Below are positions 17,651-25,644 of a stretch of DNA of 64,000 nt, one piece after another. The position numbers and the translations under genes are program-made. Origin of the DNA: Lachnospiraceae bacterium. GTDB taxonomy: Bacteria; Bacillota; Clostridia; Lachnospirales; Lachnospiraceae. Every line of letters starts with the position of its first letter. The stretch's first letter is position 1. The notes below the pieces were generated by a model. It saw only the letters and a program-made list of their open reading frames with translations, did not search any database and was not told the DNA's origin. Location: assembly GCA_022766245.1 (NCBI GenBank), contig JALEPL010000022.1:62001-126000 (forward strand), written 5' to 3'.

Positions 17651-18256
17651 ATGAAAAAATTAATCAGTTTATTGGCACTAATGATTACCGGTTCTATTTT
17701 TCTTACCGGATGCGGAACCACAGCAGATGCCGATACGAATACCCTGTTTATAGGGAAGGATGGCAAGATCACTGAGGTTTCGGTGGGGGATTTTACCGCA
17801 AGTAACTATGACATAAACGAGTTTGAGGAATATGTCAAGGATGCCATTGATACATATGAGGTGTCCGGTGCTACCGGTTCGGTTAAGCTGAAAAAGGTTC
17901 AGGAGACAGAGGGAACCGCAAAGCTTGTGATGGAGTATGGCGATTATAATGCCTATTCTTCTTTTGTGGAAAATGAGTTGTTTCTGGGAACGGTTGTACA
18001 GGGGTTGGCTGCAGGCTATGACTTTTCCACAGATTTTTATGCTGTGACGGATGGGCAGGCTGCTGAGGAAACCACGGAAAAGAGTGATGTGATTTCCCAT
18101 AATGATTATCATGTGGTGATCACGGATGCAATCACGGATGTGTCTGTAAATGGAAGCATCTGCTATATATCCGGTGGTGTTACGATGAAGGATAAGAACA
18201 CAGCCACTGTTACAGATGCGGCGGAGATAGAAGTACAATATATTATATACAAATAG
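17651..18256 (+). CDS. Predicted lipoprotein of unknown function
   Basis: About 201 residues. The N-terminus MKKLISLLALMITGSIFLTG then Cys is a clear lipoprotein signal with lipobox LTGC, so the protein should be anchored outside the membrane. The mature part is acidic and has no motif I recognise; segments such as KVQETEGTAKLVMEYGDYNAY recur in clostridial lipoproteins of unknown role. I chose ATG 17651 because AACATGGAGGAAACT places a GGAGGA ribosome binding site before it, overlapping the more distal ATG at 17639. It has its own promoter and precedes glyQS by 19 bases. Confidence 0.8.
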   Translation: MKKLISLLALMITGSIFLTGCGTTADADTNTLFIGKDGKITEVSVGDFTASNYDINEFEEYVKDAIDTYEVSGATGSVKLKKVQETEGTAKLVMEYGDYNAYSSFVENELFLGTVVQGLAAGYDFSTDFYAVTDGQAAEETTEKSDVISHNDYHVVITDAITDVSVNGSICYISGGVTMKDKNTATVTDAAEIEVQYIIYK

Positions 18257-18275
18257 AATGTGAGGAAGTTTAGCA

Positions 18276-19664
18276 ATGGAAAAGACAATGGAAAAAATTG
18301 TAGCGTTGGCAAAGGCAAGAGGATTTGTATATCCCGGTTCTGAAATCTATGGCGGTTTGGCCAATACTTGGGATTATGGAAATCTGGGCGTGGAGCTGAA
18401 GAACAACGTTAAGAAAGCATGGTGGCAGAAGTTTGTTCAGGAGAATCCATACAACGTAGGTGTGGACTGTGCTATTTTGATGAATCCCCAGACATGGGTG
18501 GCTTCCGGTCATCTGGGTGGATTTTCCGATCCGTTGATGGATTGCAAGGAGTGTCATGAGCGTTTTCGTGCTGACAAGCTCATCGAGGATTTTGCTGAGG
18601 AAAAGAAAATCGAACTGAATGGTTCCGTAGACGGATGGTCTCAGGAGCAGATGGTAGATTTTATCGAGACCAATGCCATTCCCTGTCCTACCTGTGGAAA
18701 GCATAATTTTACCGATATCAGACAGTTTAATCTGATGTTCAAAACATTTCAGGGTGTCACCGAGGATGCAAAGAATACTGTATATTTAAGACCGGAGACA
18801 GCTCAGGGTATTTTCGTAAACTTTAAAAATGTGCAGAGAACTTCCCGCAAGAAGATTCCTTTTGGAATCGGACAGATTGGTAAGTCCTTCCGTAATGAGA
18901 TTACACCGGGTAACTTTACCTTCCGTACCAGAGAGTTTGAGCAGATGGAGCTGGAGTTCTTCTGCGAGCCTGGTACCGATATGGAATGGTTCCAGTATTG
19001 GAGAGCGTTCTGCCGTGACTGGCTGTTAAGTCTTGGCATCAAAGAAGATGAGATGCGTCTTCGTGACCACTCACCGGAGGAGCTTTGCTTCTACTCTAAG
19101 GGAACCACAGATATCGAATTCTTATTCCCCTTCGGATGGGGCGAGCTTTGGGGGATTGCAGATCGTACAGACTACGATTTGACCCAGCATCAGAATACCT
19201 CCGGACAGGATATGTCTTATTTTGATGACACGAAGAATGAGAAATATATTCCTTATGTCATTGAGCCTTCTTTGGGTGCAGACCGTGTTGTTTTGGCATT
19301 TTTGTGCTCTGCATACGATGAGGAGGAGTTAGAGGGCGGTGATATGAGAACCGTGCTTCATTTCCATCCTGCACTGGCACCGGTGAAGATCGGTGTGTTG
19401 CCCTTGTCAAAGAAATTAAACGAGGGCGCAGAAAAAGTTTTTGCGCAGCTTTCTAAAAAATATAACTGTGAGTTTGATGACAGAGGAAATATTGGTAAGC
19501 GTTACCGCCGTCAGGATGAGATTGGTACTCCATTCTGCGTGACTTACGATTTTGATTCAGAAACAGACGGAGCAGTAACCGTTCGTGACCGTGATACCAT
19601 GGAGCAGGAGCGAATCAAGATCGAAGATTTGGACGCATACTTCGCAAAGAAATTTGAGTTTTAA
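18276..19664 (+). CDS. glyQS: Glycyl-tRNA synthetase, single-chain type
   Basis: Charges tRNA-Gly with glycine. The 462-residue product is the dimeric single-chain type, not the alpha/beta GlyQ plus GlyS type. Class II motif 2 is seen as [21 protein letters not shown] and motif 3 as [11 protein letters not shown] Cys-rich [19 protein letters not shown] insertion and the C-terminal anticodon domain ([11 protein letters not shown] onward) are present. The ribosome binding site is GTGAGGAAG. No T-box is found upstream, so glycine sensing at this gene is not evident. Confidence 0.96.
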   Translation: MEKTMEKIVALAKARGFVYPGSEIYGGLANTWDYGNLGVELKNNVKKAWWQKFVQENPYNVGVDCAILMNPQTWVASGHLGGFSDPLMDCKECHERFRADKLIEDFAEEKKIELNGSVDGWSQEQMVDFIETNAIPCPTCGKHNFTDIRQFNLMFKTFQGVTEDAKNTVYLRPETAQGIFVNFKNVQRTSRKKIPFGIGQIGKSFRNEITPGNFTFRTREFEQMELEFFCEPGTDMEWFQYWRAFCRDWLLSLGIKEDEMRLRDHSPEELCFYSKGTTDIEFLFPFGWGELWGIADRTDYDLTQHQNTSGQDMSYFDDTKNEKYIPYVIEPSLGADRVVLAFLCSAYDEEELEGGDMRTVLHFHPALAPVKIGVLPLSKKLNEGAEKVFAQLSKKYNCEFDDRGNIGKRYRRQDEIGTPFCVTYDFDSETDGAVTVRDRDTMEQERIKIEDLDAYFAKKFEF

Positions 19665-19691
19665 AAACAGAAAACTCTAGTTAAAAAACTG

Positions 19692-19719
19692 TTGCGCTTA
19701 TCTCAAAGTATGATAAAAT
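19692..19719 (+). promoter_or_regulatory. Probable ppdK promoter
   Basis: TTGCGC (19692-19697), 16 bases and TAAAAT (19714-19719). The resulting leader of about 125 bases has no riboswitch that I recognise. Confidence 0.45.
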
Positions 19720-19849
19720 AAATGTGTGCACTTTGAAACAGGGGCACTCAAATGGTGACATTGTGAATACCTTTTATTTATAAGTTAAGGGGATAGAAGG
19801 CAAGTCACATATCAATAAACCAAAGTAAATTTATAGGAGGAATTGTCAA

Positions 19850-22486
19850 ATGGCAAACAAATGGGTTTATTTGTTTAGCGAAGGAAACGCTAACATGCGT
19901 GAGCTTCTTGGTGGTAAAGGTGCAAACCTTGCTGAGATGACTAACATCGGTCTTCCGGTACCTCAGGGCTTCACAATCACAACTGAGGCATGTACACAGT
20001 ACTATGAGGATGGTCGTGAGATCAACGATGAGATTCAGGGTCAGATCAACGAGTACATCGGCAAGATGGAGGAGCTCACCGGAAAGAAATTCGGAGACAA
20101 GGAGAATCCGCTGCTTGTATCTGTTCGTTCCGGAGCAAGAGCTTCCATGCCTGGTATGATGGACACCATCTTAAACCTCGGTTTAAATGAGGAAGTTGTA
20201 AACGTACTTGCTGAGAAGTCTGGCAATGCACGTTGGGCTTGGGACTGCTATAGAAGATTCATCCAGATGTACTCTGACGTAGTTATGGAAGTTGGTAAGA
20301 AATACTTCGAGGAGCTCATCGACAAGATGAAGGCTGACAGAGGTGTTCAGCAGGACGTTGAGCTTACCGCTGATGACTTAAAAGAGTTAGCAAATCAGTT
20401 CAAGGCTGAGTACAAGGCAAAGATTGGTGATGACTTCCCGGATGATCCGAAGGAGCAGTTAATGGGTGCAATCAAGGCTGTATTCCGTTCCTGGGACAAC
20501 CCTCGTGCAAACGTATATCGTCGTGACAACGATATCCCTTATTCCTGGGGAACCGCTGTTAACGTACAGTCTATGGCATTCGGTAACATGGGTGATGACT
20601 GTGGTACCGGTGTTGCATTTACCCGTGATCCCGCTACAGGTGCTAAGGGCTTATTCGGTGAGTTCCTTACCAATGCACAGGGCGAGGACGTAGTTGCTGG
20701 TGTTCGTACACCTATGCACATTACAGAGATGGAGCAGAAGTTCCCTGAGGCATTTGCTCAGTTTAAGGACGTATGCCAGACTCTGGAGAACCACTACAGA
20801 GATATGCAGGATATGGAGTTTACCGTAGAGCATGGTAAGCTGTACATGTTACAGACCCGTAACGGTAAGAGAACCGCTCAGGCTGCATTAAAGATCGCTT
20901 GCGATTTAGTAGATGAGGGAATGAGAACCGAGGAAGTGGCAGTTGCTATGATCGATCCTCGTAACTTAGATACCTTATTACATCCTCAGTTCGATGCTGC
21001 TGCTTTAAAGGCTGCTACACCGGCTGGTAAGGGACTCGGCGCTTCTCCCGGAGCTGCTTGTGGTAAGGTCGTATTTACTGCAGAGGATGCTGAGGCATGG
21101 GCTGCAAGAGGCGAGAAGGTTGTATTAGTTCGTCTTGAGACCTCTCCGGAAGACATTACCGGTATGAAGGCTTCTCAGGGTATCTTAACTGTTCGTGGTG
21201 GTATGACCTCTCACGCTGCCGTAGTTGCACGTGGTATGGGTACCTGCTGTGTATCCGGATGTGGCGACATCGCTATGGACGAGGAGAATAAGAAATTTAC
21301 TTTGGCTGGAAAAGAGTATCATGAGGGAGATTATATCTCTATCGATGGTACTACAGGTAACATCTACGATGGACAGATCGCTACCGTTGATGCTACCATC
21401 GCTGGTGAGTTCGGCCGTGTAATGGCTTGGGCTGACAAGTATCGTACATTAAAGGTTCGCACCAATGCAGATACACCTGCAGATGCTAAGAAGGCTCGTG
21501 AGCTTGGAGCAGAGGGAATCGGACTTTGCCGTACAGAGCATATGTTCTTCGAGGAAGACAGAATTGCTGCATTCCGTGAGATGATCTGCTCTGACACTGT
21601 TGAGGAGAGAGAGGCAGCTCTGGACAAGATCCTTCCTTATCAGCAGGGAGACTTCGAGAAGTTATATGAAGCTCTTGAGGGATGCCCGGTTACCATTCGT
21701 TTCCTGGATCCGCCACTTCATGAGTTTGTTCCTACTGAGGAAGCTGACATCGAGAAGCTTGCAAATGCTCAGGGCAAGTCTGTAGAGACCATCAAGAACA
21801 TCATTGCATCTCTGCATGAGTTCAACCCGATGATGGGTCACAGAGGATGCCGTCTTGCAGTTACCTATCCGGAGATTGCTAAGATGCAGACAAAGGCTGT
21901 TATCCGTGCAGCAATCAACGTAAAGAAGGCACATGCAGACTGGACCATCAAACCGGAAATCATGATTCCGTTAGTATGTGAAGTAAAAGAGTTAAAGAAC
22001 GTTAAGAAGGTAGTTGTTGAGACAGCTGACGCTGAGATTGCAGCAGCTGGAGTTGATATGGAGTACGAAGTAGGTACCATGATCGAGATTCCTCGTGCAG
22101 CTCTTACCGCTGACGAGATCGCAGCAGAGGCAGATTTCTTCTGCTTCGGTACCAACGATCTGACTCAGATGACATTCGGCTTCTCTCGTGATGATGCTGG
22201 TAAGTTCTTAAATGCTTACTATGACAGCAAGATTTTCGAGAACGATCCGTTTGCTAAGTTAGACCAGACAGGTGTTGGCAAGCTGATGGAGATGGCTATC
22301 AAGTTAGGTAAGCCGGTTAATCCGAAGCTTCACGTAGGTATCTGTGGTGAGCACGGTGGAGATCCTTCTTCCGTAGAGTTCTGCCACAAGATCGGTCTGG
22401 ACTATGTATCTTGCTCACCGTTCCGTGTGCCGATCGCAAGACTTGCAGCAGCACAGGCAGCAATTGCTGAGAAGGCTGGCAAATAG
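19850..22486 (+). CDS. ppdK: Pyruvate, phosphate dikinase
   Basis: PPDK interconverts pyruvate, ATP and phosphate with PEP, AMP and pyrophosphate; in anaerobes it runs mainly in glycolysis or amino acid fermentation. The 878-residue length is typical. The order is an N-terminal ATP-grasp domain (GGKGANLAEMTNIGLPVPQGF), the phospho-His domain GGMTSHAAVVARGMGTCCV (His near residue 455), and a C-terminal PEP/pyruvate barrel with GLCRTEHMFF, PMMGHRGCRL and CGEHGGDPSSVEFC. Codon use is unusually uniform, as in a highly expressed gene. The ribosome binding site is TAGGAGGAA. It has its own promoter and terminator. Confidence 0.98.
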   Translation: MANKWVYLFSEGNANMRELLGGKGANLAEMTNIGLPVPQGFTITTEACTQYYEDGREINDEIQGQINEYIGKMEELTGKKFGDKENPLLVSVRSGARASMPGMMDTILNLGLNEEVVNVLAEKSGNARWAWDCYRRFIQMYSDVVMEVGKKYFEELIDKMKADRGVQQDVELTADDLKELANQFKAEYKAKIGDDFPDDPKEQLMGAIKAVFRSWDNPRANVYRRDNDIPYSWGTAVNVQSMAFGNMGDDCGTGVAFTRDPATGAKGLFGEFLTNAQGEDVVAGVRTPMHITEMEQKFPEAFAQFKDVCQTLENHYRDMQDMEFTVEHGKLYMLQTRNGKRTAQAALKIACDLVDEGMRTEEVAVAMIDPRNLDTLLHPQFDAAALKAATPAGKGLGASPGAACGKVVFTAEDAEAWAARGEKVVLVRLETSPEDITGMKASQGILTVRGGMTSHAAVVARGMGTCCVSGCGDIAMDEENKKFTLAGKEYHEGDYISIDGTTGNIYDGQIATVDATIAGEFGRVMAWADKYRTLKVRTNADTPADAKKARELGAEGIGLCRTEHMFFEEDRIAAFREMICSDTVEEREAALDKILPYQQGDFEKLYEALEGCPVTIRFLDPPLHEFVPTEEADIEKLANAQGKSVETIKNIIASLHEFNPMMGHRGCRLAVTYPEIAKMQTKAVIRAAINVKKAHADWTIKPEIMIPLVCEVKELKNVKKVVVETADAEIAAAGVDMEYEVGTMIEIPRAALTADEIAAEADFFCFGTNDLTQMTFGFSRDDAGKFLNAYYDSKIFENDPFAKLDQTGVGKLMEMAIKLGKPVNPKLHVGICGEHGGDPSSVEFCHKIGLDYVSCSPFRVPIARLAAAQAAIAEKAGK

Positions 22487-22558
22487 TCCAAGCTATACGG
22501 ACAATCAAAGAATGATTATTAAATGATCAAAATCAGTTAATCAATTAAGATTCTTTTA

Positions 22559-22595
22559 TCAGCCCCGCATTTTTGCGGGGCTGATATTTCACTCA
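22559..22595 (+). terminator. Terminator of ppdK
   Basis: ATCAGCCCCGCA and TGCGGGGCTGAT form a perfect 12-bp stem around four T residues. The T-run after it is weak (ATTTC). Confidence 0.85.
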
Positions 22596-22620
22596 AAACC
22601 CCCAGAAATATTAGTAATTC

Positions 22621-22812
22621 GTATCTGTTCAGTACCTTCACAGATACGAACCGCAAGCCCATGAAAATCAGCTTCGCTGATGAGGGTGTTAGGTGCCAGT
22701 GGCACCTGTTTAACACCGACCGAAGCGAATCGTAGCGTAGACCTTGCTCTTGTTATCTATACGTTTTCATACGATTTATGCGGTTCCGCATAAATCTGTT
22801 CTGAACAGTTAC
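22621..22812. repeat. Long copy of family 1 element, reverse orientation
   Basis: A 192-bp element beginning GTATCTGTTCAGTACC and ending GTTCTGAACAGTTAC. Read in reverse it matches the copy at 27548-27732 through most of its length, including AGGTGCCACTGGCACCT, TTCGCTTCGGTCGGTGTT and a CCCATGAAAATC-type internal hairpin arm. It lies immediately left of the 85-bp tandem array. Confidence 0.85.
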
Positions 22813-22912
22813 GGTTATTCTTATGAATTCTATGGTGTTTTAAACACAGAGCAAAATCAAAGCTTAAATCAGAAAAATTCATCACTATTGAGTTACTTGA
22901 AGTGGCATAGGT

Positions 22913-22990
22913 ATGAAAAAACTAGTCAAAAATAGCAGAGGACAAGCCAAAAGCAGAAAAAATTCATCACCATGGAGTTACTTGAAGTGA
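22913..22990 (+). other. Mini reading frame in repeat unit 1 (25 codons)
   Basis: ATG to TGA, reading MKKLVKNSRGQAKSRKNSS then PWSYLK. The ATG comes straight after the hairpin arm ATAGGT. The next mini-frame starts 7 bases after this stop. No good ribosome binding site is seen, so translation is uncertain. Confidence 0.3.
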
Positions 22991-22997
22991 CATAGGT

Positions 22998-23075
22998 ATG
23001 AAAAAACTAGTCAAAAACAGAAGAGGACAAGCCAAAAGCAGAAAAAATTCATCACCATGGAGTTACTCAAAGTGA
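22998..23075 (+). other. Mini reading frame in repeat unit 2 (25 codons)
   Basis: It reads MKKLVKNRRGQAKSRKNSS then PWSYSK. It differs from unit 1 at two residues. Same layout, uncertain translation. Confidence 0.3.
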
Positions 23076-23082
23076 CATAGGT

Positions 23083-23145
23083 ATGAAAAAACTAGTCAAA
23101 AACAGCAGAGAACAGGCCAAAAGCAGAAAAAATTCATCACCATGA
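23083..23145 (+). other. Mini reading frame in repeat unit 3 (20 codons)
   Basis: It reads MKKLVKNSREQAKSRKNSSP and stops early because CCATGG became CCATGA. A following 11-codon frame at 23168-23203 opens at the last ATAGGTATG and overlaps the start region of the nuclease-like gene. Confidence 0.25.
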
Positions 23146-23195
23146 AGCCGCTTGTAGTGGTATAGGTATGAAAAGCAAGGAAGGAGAGGTTCAAT

Positions 23196-24011
23196 ACGAG
23201 TAAAATTATTGAGAATGCCAGAGAGGAATATGATAAGTTGCAGCAAATGCTGAATTTAATTGAGCGAGATTTGAAAGATGCACCAGAAGGATGCTTAGTA
23301 TTTAATCAGAAAGCAAACGCTGCATATCCATATCACCAATATTATGATTCTGACAACCGAAAACAAGTTAGGACGTACATCAATAAATCGAATCGAGATT
23401 TTGCCAGAGCTTTAGCTCAGAAAGGTTATCTGATTGATGTCAAGACGATATTAGAGAAAAATAAGAAAGCATTAGAAAATCTATTAAATGAATATGATGA
23501 AGAATCCATAGATCTGTCGTATGAAATGCTAGACAATTCGAGAAAAAGTCTTGTGAACCCTGTGCGTATTTCTGTGAAAGAACAGGTAAGACGGTGGAAT
23601 AGTGAAACATATGAATTGTGTAGTATATATCCGGAAAACTTAAAATTTGAAACCGATAAAGGGGAAATGGTTCGATCAAAATCAGAAGTGATTATTGCAA
23701 ATCTCCTCAATCAAAATAGAAAACATATATTATACAAATATGAACGTCCACTAGAAGTGATGGTGGTTGGAAAAGCATATACCATATATCCTGATTTTAC
23801 GATTATCAACTTACATACAGGAAAGATTAATTACTGGGAGCATGCCGGAAGGATGGATGATCCAAAATACGCAGATGATTTTGTGAGAAAAATGAATACA
23901 TACATTAATAATGGTCTCTATCCAGGTGAAGATGTAATCATATCTTACGAGACGATGAATTATCCTTTAAATATCCATAATATAAATTTGCTTATAAAAC
24001 AAATTATATAG
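23196..24011 (+). CDS. PD-(D/E)XK-like nuclease family protein downstream of the repeat array
   Basis: About 271 residues if translation begins at ACG 23196, which sits six bases after AAGGAGAGG; no ATG or GTG lies between the upstream in-frame stop (23169) and the body. The first plain start is TTG 23238. The N-terminal part is charged and helical, with PEGCLVF and YINKSNRDFARALAQKGYL. The C-terminal part has a restriction-endonuclease-like pattern: RSKSEVIIANLL (Glu164), YERPL, YPDFTII (Asp200) and YWEHAGRMDDP (Glu215). The last motif carries His where Lys is usual in the ExK motif. The function is unknown; the tie to the repeat array is by adjacency and shared strand. AT-rich relative to flanking core genes. 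Confidence 0.65.
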   Translation, partial: TSKIIENAREEYDKLQQMLNLIERDLKDAPEGCLVFNQKANAAYPYHQYYDSDNRKQVRTYINKSNRDFARALAQKGYLIDVKTILEKNKKALENLLNEYDEESIDLSYEMLDNSRKSLVNPVRISVKEQVRRWNSETYELCSIYPENLKFETDKGEMVRSKSEVIIANLLNQNRKHILYKYERPLEVMVVGKAYTIYPDFTIINLHTGKINYWEHAGRMDDPKYADDFVRKMNTYINNGLYPGEDVIISYETMNYPLNIHNINLLIKQII

Positions 24012-24497
24012 CCTGTGCATTGGTAGGTGTGTCATTTCTGTGTTTGCTATTGAGGCGGCAATATGGATCAATGTGGGCATTCCGTATTTTACAGGATCTG
24101 TGGTGATGTACATTGCTTATCTGATTATTTCCTCCATACAGCTGGGAGCTACTGTGGACTACGCAATTCAGTTTACAGACCGTTATATGGAGTACCGTCA
24201 GACCATGCGAAGCGACAGGCAATTGAGGAAATTATTTCGGTGATCACCACATCCATACTGACTTCCGGATCCGTGCTGGCACTGGTTGGTTTCCTGATGA
24301 GCTTTGTTTCCACACATGCCATTTTGTTACAGCTTGGACTGTTTGTGGAAAGAGGTGCATTGCTTTCCATGACAAGTGTATTCTTCGTGTTGCCGGGTCT
24401 GCTTAATATATTTGATGGACTGTTTCAGAAAACCACGTTGAAAGTAAATTTTTATAATCCCGGAAAGGAGAAAGAATCCAATGAAGAATTATCATAA
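24010..24497 (+). pseudogene. MMPL/RND-type transporter, C-terminal remnant
   Basis: Two frames read as one protein after a single frameshift near 24215. The first part, AIEAAIWINVGIPYFTG...GATVDYAIQFTDRYMEY, and the second, QAIEEIISVITTSILTSGSVLALVGFL, belong to the last transmembrane block of MMPL exporters. The N-terminal two thirds are missing, and the fragment starts right at the end of the nuclease-like gene. It is followed by a YhgE-like remnant and a TetR gene, the usual companions of such an exporter. Confidence 0.75.
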
Positions 24498-24979
24498 ATC
24501 AGTAAAAAGAATTGTACCGGTAGTTCTGTCTGTTGCACTGGTTGCAGGTGCTGCTACCCCGGTAAAAACCACAGAAACACCCTCTGAAAAGGAGGAGGTT
24601 ATCTACATTAACCTCACTGGAGAGGGTGCGGTAAAGGATGTGTATGCGGTGAATATTTTCGGCAGTGGAGATATCACCACCCTGAAAACTGTCCGATGGT
24701 GTGGATGACATGAACAGTGGAATTGGTGATCTGTATGATGGTACTACGGAGCTGAAAGACGGAACCTCTGAGATGCGTTTCAAGACAGATGGAATGGACA
24801 CTGAGATTTCGGATCAGATTGATGAGATGATCGAGAGTATTACCGGTGGAAATACCGAGGTTGTATCTTTTGTCAGTGAGAAGAACACCAATGTGGATGA
24901 GGTTCAGTTCGTCATTCAGACAGAAGCCATTGAGATAGAGATATCTCCGTCTTTTGCTGTACTATTGACAAAAGTTTAG
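24481..24979 (+). pseudogene. YhgE-like membrane/heptad protein remnant
   Basis: It starts MKNYHKSVKRIVPVVLSVAL, an exported or membrane N-terminus with GGAAAGGAGAAAG upstream, and reads to 24708. A frame change at the LKT codons near 24690 then leads into DGVDDMNSGIGDLYDGTTEL, the start of an L-x-x-G heptad region typical of YhgE/Pip-related proteins. The bulk of the heptads and the C-terminal membrane domain are absent. It looks like an internal deletion plus frameshift, so it is probably non-functional. Confidence 0.65.
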
Positions 24980-24991
24980 ATTTAAATTATA

Positions 24992-25017
24992 TTGACCATA
25001 AGTTCGAAATTGGTCAA
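24992..25017 (+). promoter_or_regulatory. Possible operator of the TetR gene
   Basis: TTGACCA (24992-24998) and TGGTCAA (25011-25017) form a 7-bp inverted repeat spaced by 12 bases, with TTCGAA between. It lies just before the TetR ribosome binding site and would suit autoregulation by a dimeric repressor. Confidence 0.5.
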
Positions 25018-25034
25018 AAAGGGAGATGGACAAT

Positions 25035-25625
25035 ATGCCGAAGTGTTATTCCCAGCAGGAGAAGGAGGATATCCGAACACGTCTAAAAGAAGAGGCGGCG
25101 AAATGTCTGGTGCAGTACGGAATCCGAAAAACCACGGTGGATGAACTTGTGAAGCGAGTAAAAATTCCGAAGGGAACGTTTTATCTTTTTTATCAGTCAA
25201 AGGAATTGCTATTGTTTGAGGTGATCCTGGAGAAGCATGAACAGGTAGATCAGAAGCTAATGGAGGCGGTGGGCAGTCTGAATGAAAAGGATTGTACAGC
25301 GGAGAAGTTGACGGAAATTATTGTAAACATTTATCGTATGATAGATGATATTCCCGTTCTGAAGCTTTTGAATTCAGAGGAAATCGAAGTGTTGGTCAGA
25401 AAGCTGCCACAGGAAGTGCTAGAGGAGCATCTGGGTTATGATAGATCTGTTGTAGACGAATTAATGCAGGTGATTCCGGTAAAAAAGGACGTGGATACCA
25501 AGGCTCTCAGTGCGGCTTTTCGCGGGATATATTTTACCACCATTCATAAGGATAAAATCGGGGAAGAGAATTTTTACAGTGCATTGCACCTTCTGGTTTA
25601 CGGATTGGTCAGCCAAATGATTTAG
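25035..25625 (+). CDS. TetR/AcrR family transcriptional regulator
   Basis: About 196 residues. The N-terminal helix-turn-helix is clear: KCLVQYGIRKTTVDELVKRVKIPKGTFYLFYQSKELL, which matches the TetR fold (TTVDxLVxxxxIxKGTFYxFY). The C-terminal ligand domain is all-helical and not diagnostic. ATG 25035 is preferred over 25026 because GGGAG lies directly against the earlier ATG. It sits after decayed exporter genes it may once have controlled and is followed 19 bases later by an alpha/beta hydrolase gene, likely co-transcribed. Confidence 0.9.
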   Translation: MPKCYSQQEKEDIRTRLKEEAAKCLVQYGIRKTTVDELVKRVKIPKGTFYLFYQSKELLLFEVILEKHEQVDQKLMEAVGSLNEKDCTAEKLTEIIVNIYRMIDDIPVLKLLNSEEIEVLVRKLPQEVLEEHLGYDRSVVDELMQVIPVKKDVDTKALSAAFRGIYFTTIHKDKIGEENFYSALHLLVYGLVSQMI

Positions 25626-25644
25626 TAAAAGGAGAATAAAATTT

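Larger units (their letters stand above)
22840..23167 (+). repeat. 85-bp tandem repeat array with conserved hairpins
   Basis: Three full 85-bp units begin at 22913, 22998 and 23083, and a further boundary falls at 23168. A diverged partial unit precedes them from about 22840. Each unit reads ATGAAAAAACTAGTC, then a purine-rich stretch, then AAAAATTCATCACCATG, then a hairpin, then ATAGGT. The hairpin stems are at 22892-22906, 22977-22991, 23062-23076 and 23147-23161. Pairing is kept in all four even though the fourth stem changes at several positions. There are no unique spacers, so this is not a CRISPR. The array runs without a terminator into the nuclease-like gene. Confidence 0.9.

Noticed and set aside
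17678-18238. A 186-codon minus-strand frame opposite the lipoprotein gene
   Set aside because: It lacks a ribosome binding site and resembles no protein; the plus-strand frame has a signal peptide and lipobox.
19720-19849. Riboswitch in the ppdK leader
   Set aside because: No class-specific motif or terminator was found, only a plain leader of about 125 bases.
22744-22935. A 63-codon reading frame ahead of the repeat array
   Set aside because: It runs across the family 1 repeat and the first array unit, has no ribosome binding site, and its end is simply the repeat read in one frame.
22840-23167. CRISPR array
   Set aside because: The whole 85-bp unit is repeated with no unique spacers, and no cas genes are near.
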